Shown here: in pieces, positions 1-10,839 of the stretch | Layout of the letters: every line of letters starts with the position of its first letter | How positions within the stretch are numbered: the stretch's first letter is position 1 | Source of the DNA: Siphonodentalium dalli | Taxonomy: Eukaryota; Mollusca; Scaphopoda; Gadilida; Siphonodentaliidae | DNA length: 64,000 bases | NCBI GenBank assembly: GCA_032622095.1 | Contig: CP136066.1 | Coordinates: 152,915,152-152,979,151, forward strand | Reading direction: 5' to 3' | Notes under the pieces: generated by a model | Database searches by the model: none | What the model saw: the letters and a program-made list of their open reading frames with translations, nothing else | What the model was told of the DNA's origin: nothing | Translations under genes and position numbers: made by a program

Positions 1-240
1 GTTTTGTCCATTGACTTTTTCCAGAGTTATGGCCCTTATTGAGCAATGGGACATTCAATTTGTGAAAATTTATTTTACTCTTTGCATGACCAAATCCTTC
101 AGCACACCCTACAGGTCACATCCGTAATCCTATCATCACCAAAAAACTTCATATGGATCTTTGGGGTGGCCTCAAGATGAGACTTGTTAAATTTTTTTTT
201 TAAACATGGCCGGCAGTAGCCATCTTGTTTCTCTGGAAAT
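1..240. repeat. Mollusc-type dispersed repeat (copy of the 14.6-15.3 kb family)
   Basis: Contains the block around 105-180 (caccctacaggtcacatc, then tcatatggatctttggggtgg) that recurs three or more times at 14640-15260. No open frame of note. Confidence 0.6.
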
Positions 241-1500
241 GTGGGTTTTTTGTCCATCCGTGCATATACCGGTATCTTAACCAATGGTTATAGGATCAGA
301 ATTAAATTTGGTATGAATGTTCACCATCATGACTGCTTCAAAAGAGTGCCAAATGATGTTCACATTTTCCATTATAGAGTTATCCTTCTTTGTTTATCTG
401 GAAATCATTTCTTTTTGTCCGTTCGCACTGATAACAAATCCCAGCCATGGGTTATCGGATATGAATGAAATTTGGTATGGAGGTTTGCCATCACGAATGC
501 TTTCAAAAGAGGGCCCAATGATTTTATTTCACCCCTCGAAATTTGGAAAATTGTCCCTTGGCAAGTTTAATGATGTGGTATGTTAGATCCACATGTTGCC
601 ACGGCTTTTCCCATGTCATTGATTATTGCCGTAGCTAATTTCGAGGACTGTTGATTGCATTTTTATTTTATACTAATGGTATAGAATCAATACAGTTCAT
701 GATAACAATTAACAGTTGCTGGCAACAGAGTTTTTTAGCTTTTCTTATAATTTAGATTTCCATCTATGGGACACCGATTTACAAATTTACAAACCCCTGA
801 CAAACTTTTTTTTACCAAAAATGCAACAAAATAAAATTTGAGATATTAATGTGTTGGTTTTTTTTTTTCGGATGCACTGACACAATTTTTATTTAAAGTG
901 AATATATATTTGCATTCACCAGTGATCATGTGGAATAATCGCCAATCAATGTGTTAAGACCTGCCTGGGATTTTTAATTATTTTTTTTTTCCCCTCCTCC
1001 ATCTGGAGATTTTTATACCCCCATCCAAAATGGATGTAAATGTACTGGATTACATGCGTCCATCTGTGCATGTGTGCATCTGCTCATATATCTCAACCAT
1101 GGGTTATTGGATCTCGCTGAAATATGGTATGCAGGTTTGTCATCAGGAGGGCTTTCAAAAGAGGGCCCACTAACGTTGTTCACATTTTTCGTTCAATTTT
1201 ATCCCTCTTTGTTTATCTGAAAATGTCATGGGTTATTGGATTCTGTTGAAATGGAGGTTTGCATCAGGAGGGCTTTCACAAGAGTTATGTTGTTTGCATT
1301 TTCGGTTCAGGAGTTATCCCTCTTTCTTCATCTGAAAATGTTGAATTTTTGTCCGTCCGCTCATATATCTTTTCAACTTTGGTTTTCGTCCTGCCCATGT
1401 TTCAATCGTCACCATGGGGGTATCCCAGCACCCGAGGTGCAACTTCTTGTTTTCTCTGATGATCGTAAACCAACTAATAACATTTCTGTGGCCTAATCAT
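241..1500. repeat. Degenerate tandem repeat, ~180-bp unit
   Basis: Units containing 'catgggttatyggat...gaaatttggtatg' followed by 'ctttcaaaagagggccca' occur at 240-400, 440-540, 1090-1180 and 1215-1300. A related sequence on the opposite strand lies at 33600-34160. The stretch 541-1020 between units is AT-rich and I see nothing else in it. The tail at 1415-1445 (ggtatcccagcacccgagg) is the inverse of sequence at 33045 and 36675. Confidence 0.55.
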
Positions 1501-1517
1501 GATTATCAGATTTACTA

Positions 1518-1663
1518 CTACAGTAATGCTCTAAATAATCAACCCTTAACCACAGCAGAATTATGGGTAACTTTTCAGGATTTAGTCGGAAATATGGCTT
1601 GTTGCCATTCATCGGAAAGCTCTCACTGAGAGCTTTCCGATGAATGGCAACAAGCCTCGTGAA
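1518..1663. mobile_element. Half of a foldback MITE, joined to a BEL/Pao element
   Basis: This is one complete arm plus the tip of the second arm of the foldback element seen whole at 53143-53357. It starts with tacagtaatgctctaaataa, and the hairpin turn lies at about 1605-1655 (agctctcactgagagct). The second arm stops abruptly at 1663, where BEL/Pao coding sequence begins, so one insertion truncated the other or a deletion joined them. Confidence 0.75.
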
Positions 1664-2290
1664 TTTCCGTCCAATAGGGATTTGATTACATCTGAATAAT
1701 CATCACATTGTGACTGTTTAATTGACAACTGTTCAGCTTGTTCATTAACTGACAATGGCCCGAAAGAACGATTCGTTGCATTTGAGATATTGTTTTTTAA
1801 TCTGAGCACAAGCGCAGTAACTCTAACTAATTTTATGAACGCGAGAGGAGTCGATCACTTTGGGACTCGGTTTGGGTGATGTATTACCATCCGTCACTAT
1901 TAACGAAACAGAGGGCTGAATATCACATACATCATGTCCGTTATCAGGTTCGTGTCCACTCCATGTAGGAAAATTTATAGTATCGGATTGTAACCATGCA
2001 GGGCTGTGCCACCAGAGTTTGTTTGACATCAATTGACTGCTTGAAATTCCACGACTCACAATGTCTGCAGGGTTATCTGTAGACTCACAATGATGCCAAT
2101 CGCAAACGTTCGTTAACCTTTTGATTTCAGACACCCTGTTTGATACGAACATTGGAAGATTTCTGGTTGAATTTAACCAGTACAACACGATCGTACTGTC
2201 AGTCCACATCACAGTTTTTATTGGATGACTTAGTTGTAGAAATTTTACGACATTTGAAGCCATGCGTGCGGTTATCAGAGCTGCCATGGT
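1664..2290 (-). pseudogene. BEL/Pao RNase H and post-RNase H linker
   Basis: Remnant of the RNase H of a BEL/Pao polyprotein, which would degrade the RNA of the RNA/DNA hybrid. Visible motifs in order are WTDSTIVLYWL (catalytic Asp region), NPADIVSRG and the family hallmark WWHSPAWL about 25 residues later. A frame shift near 1815 moves the following linker (SLLDGNSRG) to another frame, and the sequence ends at the foldback junction at 1664. Confidence 0.85.
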
Positions 2291-2484
2291 TTCAATGGAG
2301 CGACTCTACTTTTTGCCAGAATGAACTGGGGCAAACATGAGTTAATTGATTTAAGGTAGCCTACCATCCCATAAGCCTTGGCACTCGCATCAACGAAGAT
2401 ATGCAGTTCTAGACTCTCATTGTCGATTTCAGAATCACTTATGCAGCGGTTGAAAGTAAAATCTGATGCTGTTTGTTGATCGTT

Positions 2485-3690
2485 TCAAACAGAAACCCAC
2501 TCTTGCACGAACTTGCGTGGTACTGATTCATCATTCATTTGAGACCAAAGTTTTTGCATTAGGATTTTAGCACGGATTGTGATCGGTGAAACAAAACCTA
2601 ATGGGTCGAACACGCTACAGCTGTCACTCAATATCTGTCGTTTGGTTACAAGTTCACTATTGTTCATTTGTTTGCATGGGAGAGACAATGTGTCGGAGTC
2701 TGTACTCGAATGCAGGCCAAGAACAGAAACAGTTTTTGACGAATCGGAAACGTTTTTGCTATCAGCAATTGAACACAGTGTTGTCGAATTTGAAGACCAT
2801 GAACAAACATGAAAGTTACCAGCTGCCATGATTTGTCGAGTTTGGTCGAAGTAGTTCACTAGTTCATTTTCGGATTTGAAACTGGAGATGAAATTATCGA
2901 CATAAACATTGTTCAGTAAATTTTGAGAAACATCCGGCGATTCGGGTAAGTTCATCATGAGATGTTTTAGGATTGTGGCATTTAATACAAATGGTGATGA
3001 TTTCACTCCGAACAACACAGATTTGAGCCTACAAACATCAAACGGTGATTCAGGGTCATTTGGATCTGATAGTCACAAGAATCTTGTGAAGTTTTTATCG
3101 TTGGCTGCTAATTTTACGTGCAAGAAGGCCTTTTTGACATCTGATACTAGACCATATTTCTGTAATCTGAATCGCACTAGAATTGCACAAAAGTCATTTT
3201 GTAGAGCTGGACCCGATAACAAACAATCGTTTAGACTGGGACTGGATTTATTGTTCTTACAGCTGCAATCATATACTATCCTCATCGGCGTTGTTGATGA
3301 AGTTTTGAAAACCGGGTGGTGCAGTATATAATGACAACTTCCCAATTCGCTTGCAGAAATCTCATCGCGGGGAACTTTCTCAATGAAACCCTTCATAATT
3401 TGTTCCTTAATAATTCTATCATAGTCATCAAGTTGAGGTGGATTTTTAGCGAGGTGATGAACAGTGGATCTAGTTCTATTAGTAACAATGTTAAAGTTCG
3501 CAGGTAATGGGGCTTGGTTTTCTGCCCATGGTAATTTGGCCAAATATGATCCGTTCTCAAACTGTATGAATTCACAATAAGTAGACAATAGTTCATGATT
3601 ACCTTTAGTGGCTGTAGGTGCGTCGACTCCAATTGACTCGAGATTCCAGAAGTTCTCCAGGTTAAAATCGCTGTTGGAATGATCCATGAA
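2485..3690 (-). pseudogene. BEL/Pao reverse transcriptase
   Basis: Two overlapping blocks in different frames. The upstream block (3687-3073) has the RT fingers and palm, with motif A 'SDVKKAFLHV'. The downstream block (3018-2485) has 'LFGVKSSPF' and the catalytic box as YVDN, where the family has YVDD, so one metal-binding Asp is lost. It ends with the Pao-specific 'DPLGFVSPITIRAK' segment. The lost Asp and the frame break at 3020-3070 make it inactive. Confidence 0.88.
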
Positions 3691-4258
3691 TGATCACACT
3701 ATAATAAAAGTCCGCACCAACGAGAATGTCAATCAGAAACGTGTCATCGTCACTTATTGGATGGGTGAGTTTTAGACCGATGAGATGTGGATATGTTCTA
3801 GCATGGTTATACATCGAAATGTTCAGCAGTGTAGAAATACGAGGCACCACAAGAAGTTGCAATTTGACAACCTCGTCTTGGCACACTAGTCCTACGCTGA
3901 CGACGTCGAGTGATCTCATTTGCGAAGTTTTAGATCCAAATGCTGACAGATTTATCTCCTTGCGACACACAGGTTTGAGTTTGAGTTTGTCAGCGAAATA
4001 TTGCGATATAAAGGAACACTGTGAACCATCGTCAAAAAGAATTTTTGCTTGTGCAGTACACGTCGGAGAGGTCACATCGGCAATTGCGGTTTTCAAGAGC
4101 ATTGACCATGAAGAAGCGGCGCTTTGCAGAGTTGTCGCATTATCCGGGTCATTTTCATCATGCTGCTGGTCAGTGTTACAATGGAATGTGGACAGATTTG
4201 GTTGGTTTGTATTTGAGTGTCCATGTTTGGGATTGGAACGAAATGAAGCAGTGTTCAT
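3662..4258 (-). pseudogene. BEL/Pao aspartic protease (DUF1758-like)
   Basis: Retropepsin-type protease remnant that would process the polyprotein. The active-site loop reads FDDGSQCSF (the D-[ST/D]-G core) and the C-terminal signature is ILVGADFYY. It follows the Gag zinc knuckles in a different frame and overlaps the start of the RT block by 26 bp. Confidence 0.82.
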
Positions 4259-4300
4259 AGACTCACAAAGACTAGTGTGATGTTTACTTTTACAGTGTCT

Positions 4301-5403
4301 TCACCAGAACCGCGAAGAACATTGGGAAGATCTGTGTGAGTTGGAAAGACAGTTGAAACCAAGCTTACGTTGCCATATGTTATCCCAGCGCTCTTTTACA
4401 TTTACGACGATGGTACACTCCAATACTGAATGGGATTGGTCACAGAATACGCAACACACGCGTTTGGTGACGTCACAGTTTACATTCTGTCGATTTTCGC
4501 AAGGAATAAATTTGGACATCTTTGCTATCATTGTCGACATCGGTTGGTGTTTGATAAACAGACTCACCTGCTTCAAGTATCTCAATCTCCTTCCTCAAGA
4601 ATTCACGAAGCTCCTTCAGTTTAAACTTCTTGTTTCCGAATTCATGAACCATGCCACTACGGAGTTGAGGTGGTAACTTTTGCACGACCATTGTAACTAG
4701 CATGTCACTATAAACAGTTTGTTGTCCCAATGCATATAGAAATCGGATGTGAGACTACAGGTCATCGCGGAACTTTCCGATGCCCGCTGTACTGTACTGA
4801 GGAGCCGGGAGATCTGTCAATGCTTGTAGATGAGCGCTTTCAATTTTATGAGATTGTCCATACCGTTACTTAAGAATGTCAATGGCATCTGCGTAGTTGT
4901 CATTGGTGAGTGCCAATCCATTTATGCAAATCGCTGCTTGTCCTCGGAGTACAGAATGCAGATGCTGGAATTGAGTGATTAGCGGTGTTAAAGGAATCCC
5001 AGAACGATGGCCATTCAATAATTTCACTATCAAACAACGGAAGTGAAAGTTTTGGAAGAGACACCTTCTGGCGGAGAGTTGTCTGTTTGCATGTTGAACA
5101 ACTAGTTTTGGCTTCTCTGCTGAACTACACTTCCATAAGAACTGTTCATATTCATATTTCCTGTCTTTCACTTTACTAATATGTTCTTCTGTTTCATCGG
5201 ATTCCAACATAAACTCATCATCGTCCGTGATTGCTGAACTTATTCAGAACAGCCAATTCGCCTATTTTCTCCGTGATGTCATCAATACGTCTGGAAAGTC
5301 TGTTTAAATCGGGATCTGTTGATTTCTGAATTGCATCCGCTTCATTTATATAACGAGTCATATGACCACGCACAGCTCTCCTAGTCCTGATCTGCTTATT
5401 CAT
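4301..5403 (-). pseudogene. BEL/Pao Gag with zinc knuckles
   Basis: Gag remnant in four frames. The N-terminal block at 5403-5218 begins MNKQIRTRR and contains a short coiled-coil-like RRIDDITEKIGEL. The middle DUF1759-like capsid region spans 5210-4866 and 4730-4473. The C-terminal block at 4585-4301 has two knuckle-like motifs, CVFCDQSHSVLEC and FNCLSNSHRSSQC. Breaks lie near 5214, 4730-4866 and 4480. Confidence 0.8.
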
Positions 5404-5429
5404 TCTTTAGTGGGTTGCGAGGGACCAAA

Positions 5430-5603
5430 TGTATCGGATTCTGGTTCAGAAGTAATAATCGGGAAGCATTGCGAAACACGACTTGTAACAAACACGATTT
5501 ATCGGACACTAAACATTCAGTACAGAACACAATAGCACAATCAGTCACTCGCTGTGTCACACACGCGCATAATGAGTTCAGTCAATGAGCACTGTTAATT
5601 ACA
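5430..5603 (-). repeat. Candidate BEL/Pao 5' LTR
   Basis: The plus-strand segment starts TGTATCGG and ends ..TTAATTACA (TG..CA ends). On the element strand it is followed directly by 'TTTGGTCCCTCGCAACCC', the usual start of a BEL/Pao untranslated leader and primer-binding region. About 174 bp would be short for an LTR, so the outer boundary is uncertain. No second LTR remains to confirm it. Confidence 0.4.
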
Positions 5604-5675
5604 GTGTAATCTGTACCATGTCGATTGGCGCATAAGCCGCATATAGTCTATTTCGTAGATATCCACAACATAAAC

Positions 5676-5851
5676 CTGTCATTAACGAGTAGTTCTGAAC
5701 ATTTCCCACAATTGAATAGAGGTCCTTCTGTACTGTATGTTTGTCTGTCTTTCGTTTCCTTATACTTCCTGCACATCCCTTCAGATAAAGAATAGACCAT
5801 TCCATTGAATGGATAACTTTATAACAGAATGGAGGAACCATTCAGCAAATA
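5676..5851 (-). mobile_element. piggyBac-type MITE, family A (fragment)
   Basis: Reverse-oriented copy with the family core (aatagaccattc) and terminal aaagggtt. See the complete copy at 17991-18229. Confidence 0.6.
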
Positions 5852-5994
5852 AAGGGTTCATACTCACCCAAGTGATTCCGCAATTTTAGATGCGGCATCT
5901 ATATCAGGGTCGTATGTAAACTGAAGCATCAGGGCAGGAGTTCATATTGATCCCAAACGATTTAGCAATTTTGCATGCATGGTGTACAGCATGG

Positions 5995-6209
5995 TATTGT
6001 GGAGTTTATACTCAGCCAAAGGTCGTTTGTTGAACTTATTAACTAAACATTTCCCACCAATTAATACAAATCCTTCTGAACTTGATTTATCATTTCATAT
6101 GTCTGTCGTCTGCTTTCACTTCCTGAACATTCCTCCAAATGAATAATAGACCATTCCGATGTATAATTTTATAACCGATGGGAGAATCCATTTAGTAAAG
6201 AAAGAGTTA
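5995..6209 (-). mobile_element. piggyBac-type MITE, family A
   Basis: Reverse-oriented copy: gttgaacttatta...aacatttccc, then gaataatagaccattcc, gggagaatccattta, ending in aagagttaa. It abuts the next foldback element at a TTAA. Confidence 0.65.
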
Positions 6210-6668
6210 AAGGCATAGATGGCCTTTGTGCTGGGTACAGCTGTTAAAATAGTCACACCCATTAAAACTGCCATAAAGAGGAAGGATATTAAAATATAGA
6301 CATATTTTGTTCTTATACAATCATAAATATCACATAAATAGTATGTTATTGTCAAGTCCATTTGCTTTGTTATGTAAACAAATGCCAGGTTGTGAAATGT
6401 TTTTGGCTTTTGTTTACATAAAGCATACAAACTTGACAATAACATACTATTTACGTGATAGTCATGATTGGTTATGTAAACAAATGCCAGGTTCTGTGAC
6501 ATTTTTGGCTTTTGTTTACATAACAAAGCATACAAACTTGACAATAACATACTATTTACGCGATAGTTATGATTGGTATAAGAACAAAGTCGGTCTGTAT
6601 TTTTCAGTTTATGGCAGTTGTGACAATTTTTACAGTATACCCAATGCGAAGGCCATCCGTGCCTTTAA
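6206..6668. mobile_element. Foldback element with two internal ~100-bp direct repeats
   Basis: The ends are inverted repeats (ttaaaggcatagatggcct / aggccatccgtgcctttaa). The arms match on for more than 150 bp, including 'aatagtatgttattgtcaagt'. Inside, a ~100-bp module that is itself a hairpin (tgtaaacaaatgccagg ... ggcttttgtttaca) occurs twice in tandem (about 6373-6472 and 6474-6574). It ends 40 bp before an LSM7 splice acceptor. Confidence 0.75.
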
Positions 6669-6708
6669 ATAATCGTTTCTGTTTGACAAGAACGTCTTTT
6701 CTCCACAG

Positions 6709-6780
6709 CATCCGGAGTGCTGAAGGGATATGATCCACTGTTAAACCTTGTATTAGATGATGCCACAGAATATTTGAGAG
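6709..6780 (+). CDS. LSM7: LSM7, internal exon
   Basis: Exon flanked by a good acceptor (cttttctccacag|) and donor (GAGAG|gtatgt). It is 72 bp, with 2 bases completing an Ala codon, 23 codons and 1 base left over. The peptide starts SGVLKGYDPLLNLVLD and ends TEYLR, the Sm1 part of LSm7. The single leftover G joins the first two bases of the next exon to give Asp, restoring the RDPDDQY junction known in LSm7. LSm7 is a subunit of the LSm1-7 (mRNA decay) and LSm2-8 (U6 snRNA) rings. Confidence 0.93.
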
Positions 6781-6849
6781 GTATGTTTCATTGCTATATA
6801 GTTACAATAATATTGCTTATGCTTTTCCAATAAACTTATGTTAGCCATG

Positions 6850-7281
6850 CAAGTCTGCAAATAGTGTGCCTGTCATTTGCGGAATGACACCCCCAGATGG
6901 TGAATTTAGTGATGCTATGCCACACAGCGGGCTAATGTTCTCATTCTGCTTATGCCTCATCTTCCTGGAAAGTATCTAATTCTATAGTCTCAAATTAACA
7001 TTGTTTTAAGTTATACTTTTTCTTTTCTGGGAAGTATCCTTATACCCTAATTTGCAGAAGATAACATACATAATTGTAGTGACTAATTGGTGAACATCAC
7101 CAACTTCAACTGATGAACTTCAATCTTATCCTAGTTCTCCCATAGCAGTTGAGGCCTAAGAAGAATGAGTTTCCCAGAGGGTGAATTTGGTGATGCTAGC
7201 ATATGGTGCGGGATAGCATCACTAAATTCACCCTCTGTGGACCTCATTCTGCAAATTTCAGACACACTAATTGCAGGCTTG
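6850..7281. mobile_element. hAT-type MITE, family C (complete, in LSM7 intron)
   Basis: Terminal inverted repeats caagtctgcaaatagtg / cactaattgcaggcttg, flanked by a perfect 8-bp target duplication TAGCCATG (6842-6849 and 7282-7289). An 8-bp duplication is the hAT signature. Both subterminal regions hold the family hairpin 'gggtgaatttggtgatgctag ... caccctct'. No transposase. Confidence 0.85.
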
Positions 7282-7369
7282 TAGCCATGCCCCCTGAATC
7301 GTAGACTGCATAGTTATTCATCACAATTGGACATGGCATGTCTCAGGTGGAATCTGTGTTGTGAATTGA

Positions 7370-7800
7370 GAGATTAAAGATACATATTCCGATTAAGCGC
7401 CCCTTCAATTACTATTTATTTGGATTCGGGGGTAAAAAAATATTTGATTCAAGTCGAGGAACCCACCTATCAAATCTCAAATTTATTAGATATCTATTTT
7501 TGAAATCTATTATTTTTCACCATCGAGAATTATTAGTGGCCCAGTAAACAGTCGACAGTGTCGGAACAAATTGCGGATGAAGATGGGTAACTAAAGAGAC
7601 TTTCTGTTGATAATAAGACCGAATATCGTTGAACAACATGTTGATAAAAAACAAGTTTCGGCAATTTTATACTATAGTTGGCAGTGGTTAGCATTATTTT
7701 TGGGCAATTAATTAATTCTGATAACTGAAGCAACATTTATAGAAATCTGATTATATGGGGACCATCAATTCGGATTGAGTACCTTTAATAGTAATCACTG
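7370..7800 (-). repeat. Dispersed repeat; inverted homologue of 12085-12530
   Basis: Read on the minus strand, this segment parallels 12085-12530: 'ttaaaggtactca', 'acttgtt.tttatcaaca' and 'cctcgact..a' occur in the same order. The weak open frames in both copies (starting MLTTANYS and MLITVNYS) are products of this shared repeat rather than evidence of a gene. Confidence 0.6.
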
Positions 7801-7972
7801 AAGTTGAATAAATAATGAGAATGATATACAAATCCTAATTCATATTTTTTCAAGTTTTTTTAATAATAATTTATAAATAACAAACACAGATTGAACGTGG
7901 TCATGGGTTTTGACTGTTATAAAAATTCAGCAAACCATGCAAGAGCCCCTTTATTTCTTAATTCTTACATGA

Positions 7973-8217
7973 CTGGAGATTCCTGAAATTTAGTGAAAAC
8001 CCTGTGCGAATGCATTCTCTTATATGTGTGATATATATGCATATATAAGAGAATTATTGGCCTAACAATATTTACATTGACCTTGTAAGCCATTGATTTC
8101 TCTTATATATGTTAGTCTCCCTATGTGAGTCTAGCATATTTAAGAGATTGCACTGCAACAGGATTGCTAATGATGCACCAGCGCAGCTCCCATCATGAAA
8201 GTGTTAAAGAACCACAG
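7973..8217 (-). mobile_element. piggyBac-type MITE, family B
   Basis: Reverse copy of the cruciform MITE: 'aatgcattctcttatat' and its complement 'atataagagaatt' surround a short loop. It ends cagctcccatcatgaaagtgttaa. Confidence 0.65.
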
Positions 8218-8611
8218 TGGTCCCATCCCAATAACCACAAAGGTCCTGGAAATCACTGAGATGTTGGGACATTAACAGCCCATAGACTGCATGATTATTC
8301 CTCATGTTTGCATTTAATAGTGTGCCAGAGGGAATCTGGTTTGGGTTAATTGTCCTCCGAAATAAAAAGTTTTTGGGGGACTACAGAAATCACTGTCCCA
8401 GATGGTTTCCGGATGATAACATTAAATGGTTATCCAATTGTCTTCAAATTTGAAATATGGATTGCTCACTTGAAAATACAGGTCAAGTTTGAATATGGGT
8501 GAGTTCTGCTAATTTTTACCAGAGTTATCGTCCTTGTTGACATAGAATTTGCCGATTATTTTGAATATAATAATTTGATTCTATTGTGAGTGGATGAATT
8601 GAGAGATTAGC
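8218..8611. repeat. Dispersed 'ggtttccggatgataac' repeat in LSM7 intron
   Basis: Contains 'gatggtttccggatgataac' and 'gaaaatacaggtcaagtt', the unit that is tandemly repeated at 30050-30620. Confidence 0.5.
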
Positions 8612-8834
8612 CACTCCACGGATTTTGGCACTATATCAGGCAATATTCATAAAGCAAAAATAATAGGGTATCTCGCTTATATAAGCGAATGCTCTGGCTT
8701 ACAAGGTCAATATTTTTAGGCCTATTTATTATCTTATATATGCGAGGCTCCCTATGGGAGTTTCGCATATATAAAAGAATGCATTGGCACAGGTTTTTTC
8801 GCAAAATTTCAGGCAGCTCCAGACATGAAAGGGT
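8612..8834 (+). mobile_element. piggyBac-type MITE, family B, abutting the LSM7 acceptor
   Basis: Two palindromic modules (8671-8700 and 8735-8785) and the standard end 'cagctccagacatgaaagggtt'. The end at 8834 lies 17 bp from the splice acceptor AG at 8850-8851. Confidence 0.7.
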
Positions 8835-8851
8835 TGATGTTTATTTTTCAG

Positions 8852-8991
8852 ATCCTGATGACCAATATAAGCTGACAGAGGACACCAGACATCTTGGTCT
8901 TGTCGTGTGTCGAGGGACGTCTGTTGTTCTCATATGTCCGCAGGACGGCATGGAGGCAATTGCTAATCCATTCATACAACAAGACGGCTGA
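8852..8991 (+). CDS. LSM7: LSM7, last exon
   Basis: The acceptor is tttatttttcag| at 8850-8851. The peptide runs DPDDQYKLTEDTRHLGLVV, then CRGTSVVLICPQDGMEAI (the Sm2 motif region) and ends NPFIQQDG with TGA at 8989-8991. This is an almost residue-for-residue match to the C-terminus I know for animal LSm7, which ends ..NPFIQQQDA in human. The exon completes the Sm fold used for ring assembly and RNA contact. The N-terminal exon(s) (about 45 residues) were not found in 1-6708 and presumably lie left of the window. Confidence 0.95.
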
Positions 8992-9270
8992 TCATAAACT
9001 GACATCAACTCATTTCATGGACTGTAAATTTGTGGCAGCTAGGTATCTAGCTGTCTAGTCAGGAAATGGTCAAGTTCAACATGATTTAGGGGCTCCCAGA
9101 CATACATGGATTTATCACATAATTAGCCCCTAAACCTGGCCATAGTGGTGGTTGAACAATTTTGTCAACACGAAAAGACACACTTAAATGGAACTATATT
9201 TTTTCTTGAAGGTGTTTTTACTTCCTCTTTGGTTGTGATAAGAAAATAAATATTAATTTTTGTTAACCCC
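8992..9270 (+). promoter_or_regulatory. LSM7: LSM7 3' UTR with poly(A) signal
   Basis: AATAAA at 9245-9250, 254 bp after the stop codon, is the first canonical signal. Cleavage is expected at about 9265-9280. Confidence 0.6.
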
Positions 9271-9515
9271 AGCCATTTCGACTTTCGAGATCATATTTTC
9301 TTGCTAGAATGTGATTATGTGATAAAATGCATCTCAAGTTCATTGCAATTCTATACAAAATTTATTAACCTCGTTCACTAAATTTGATTTGAGCCTCGCT
9401 AAAGCTCGGCTCGAATCATATTTAGTGCACTCTGTTAATAAATTTAATACAGAATAGCGACTCTTTAGAGATCCTATGTATCTAGATTTTATTAATAAAT
9501 TTCAGCTGCCTACTG

Positions 9516-9876
9516 TTAACCCTTTACCCAACAAAACGGCCAAATAAAGCTTCAACAGCCTAAAATATCTTCGGCCTGTCTCAATAGAACCATACAAATA
9601 TGGATATCATTGGAACCGGCTCCTTGACCACATTGTGATAGTTACAGTTATGCCCTGTGCCAATGCATTCTCTTATATATGCGAGTCGACCATTGGCCTA
9701 AAAAAAAACTTTTTTTTAACACTTTTTACCATTTTTTCTTACATTCTTTAACAATTTTATAATTTTTAATGTGTTAAGCCAATGCATTCTCTTATATATG
9801 CGAGGCGACCTATGGTCGACTCGCATATATAAGAGAATGCATTGGCACAGGGCCCTTCTGTTGGGTAAAGGGTTAA
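9516..9876. mobile_element. piggyBac-type MITE, family B variant, complete
   Basis: Bounded by TTAA on both sides (9516-9519, 9873-9876), with inverted ends CCCTTTACCCAACA / TGTTGGGTAAAGGG. The TTAA target plus CCC/GGG ends are the piggyBac hallmark. The interior has a full cruciform module at 9776-9845 (ccaatgcattctcttatata ... tatataagagaatgcattgg) and half of another at 9660-9700. Confidence 0.82.
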
Positions 9877-10839
9877 AGATGGTGTGATTAGACCCTGAAC
9901 ATTCTCTATATATTTGGGGGTATAAAATCTTTAATTTGAATCCGAGAAAATAGCCAACTAGAGCTTCTGTCGCTAGGAAGTATTTTTTTCTCATATTATT
10001 TTCTATGAATTGGGACAGATAATGTGTCTATTTTAAAAATATTGCAATTTCTTTTATTAGAAATCTATCTTTTAAAACACTTTTAAGCAAGAACAAATGT
10101 TTCTTTCAAATTTTGTTTAGGACAATGTGTTTGATGGGACGCTGATTATCAGGCTGGAGCACTGAGCCGCTTATATTCATTAAGTGGGATTCTTCAAGAA
10201 TCAACAATGTTACTAGAATATTCACACATACAAAATTAAATACGTATCTTCCTAATTCTTCATTTTCAATTGATATAACATTTTTATCATCCACAAACGT
10301 CATTTGTTGAACATTATATGTGAATGTTGAGTTTTCTTTGTATAGAGTCCTTTTGAGAATAAAGGCTGAGTTTTTTTCTTAAAGTTTGCCTTCTGATGAT
10401 AACCCTCTCCACATACAAAATGTTTCAATATGCCATGAACATGATACTGGATTGCTCTTCGACTTCAGAGTCGAGAATCCAAATGAGGTTTTCATCAGTC
10501 TAGTAATATTAAACTAGACCAAGGTTTCTTTACAATCAGCTCTCAAGTTGAAAGTAGTGAAAATTAGGTCTAGTTTTAATAAAACAGGGTTTTCGTTAAT
10601 TGACATTTTCGGCATACCATGTTTTGTATCCATTGATTCTCTCCCACGGACCAAGTAATGGTATTGCTTTCTATCCTGCTGTCTGGCGATATCAGGAGCA
10701 ATATACGGTACTCAACCTGAACGAGTTTTCACTCTTCATTGTGAGCTATTCCTACGGGATGTGGTCCCAGTATACAACAAATATCAATCTCATCGTAGAA
10801 AGCAATATGCTTGTCAATCCTTAACTGATCTACATTTAC
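9877..10839. other. AT-rich intergenic stretch, nothing recognised
   Basis: Two weak open frames (10106-10303 minus, 10600-10824 plus) show no family resemblance and no convincing splice sites. Confidence 0.4.

Larger units (their letters stand above)
1664..5603 (-). mobile_element. BEL/Pao LTR retrotransposon, 3'-truncated and decayed
   Basis: On the minus strand the order is putative 5' LTR (5430-5603), primer-binding region, gag, aspartic protease, reverse transcriptase, RNase H. It stops within the linker before the integrase at 1664, so integrase and 3' LTR are missing. The frame changes several times (near 5215, 4800, 4260, 3680, 3045 and 2380) and stops occur between blocks, so it is not expressible as one polyprotein. 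If the first LSM7 exon lies to the left, as I infer, the element sits in an LSM7 intron on the opposite strand. Confidence 0.9.

Noticed and set aside
1823-5403. BEL/Pao remnant as an endogenous virus with envelope
   Set aside because: No envelope-like sequence is present and the 3' part is missing; it is a truncated LTR retrotransposon.
1-6708. Search for the first LSM7 exon(s)
   Set aside because: No segment encoding the conserved N-terminus with a phase-compatible donor was found; assumed outside the window.
7533-7736. Small protein homologous to 12202-12423
   Set aside because: Similarity is at DNA level across non-coding flanks too, so it is a dispersed repeat.
10106-10303. Minus-strand frame of 65 codons beginning MTFVDDKNV, with a possible gtatgt donor
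   Set aside because: The FVDD word recalls a reverse transcriptase box, but nothing around it fits and there is no acceptor; treated as chance.
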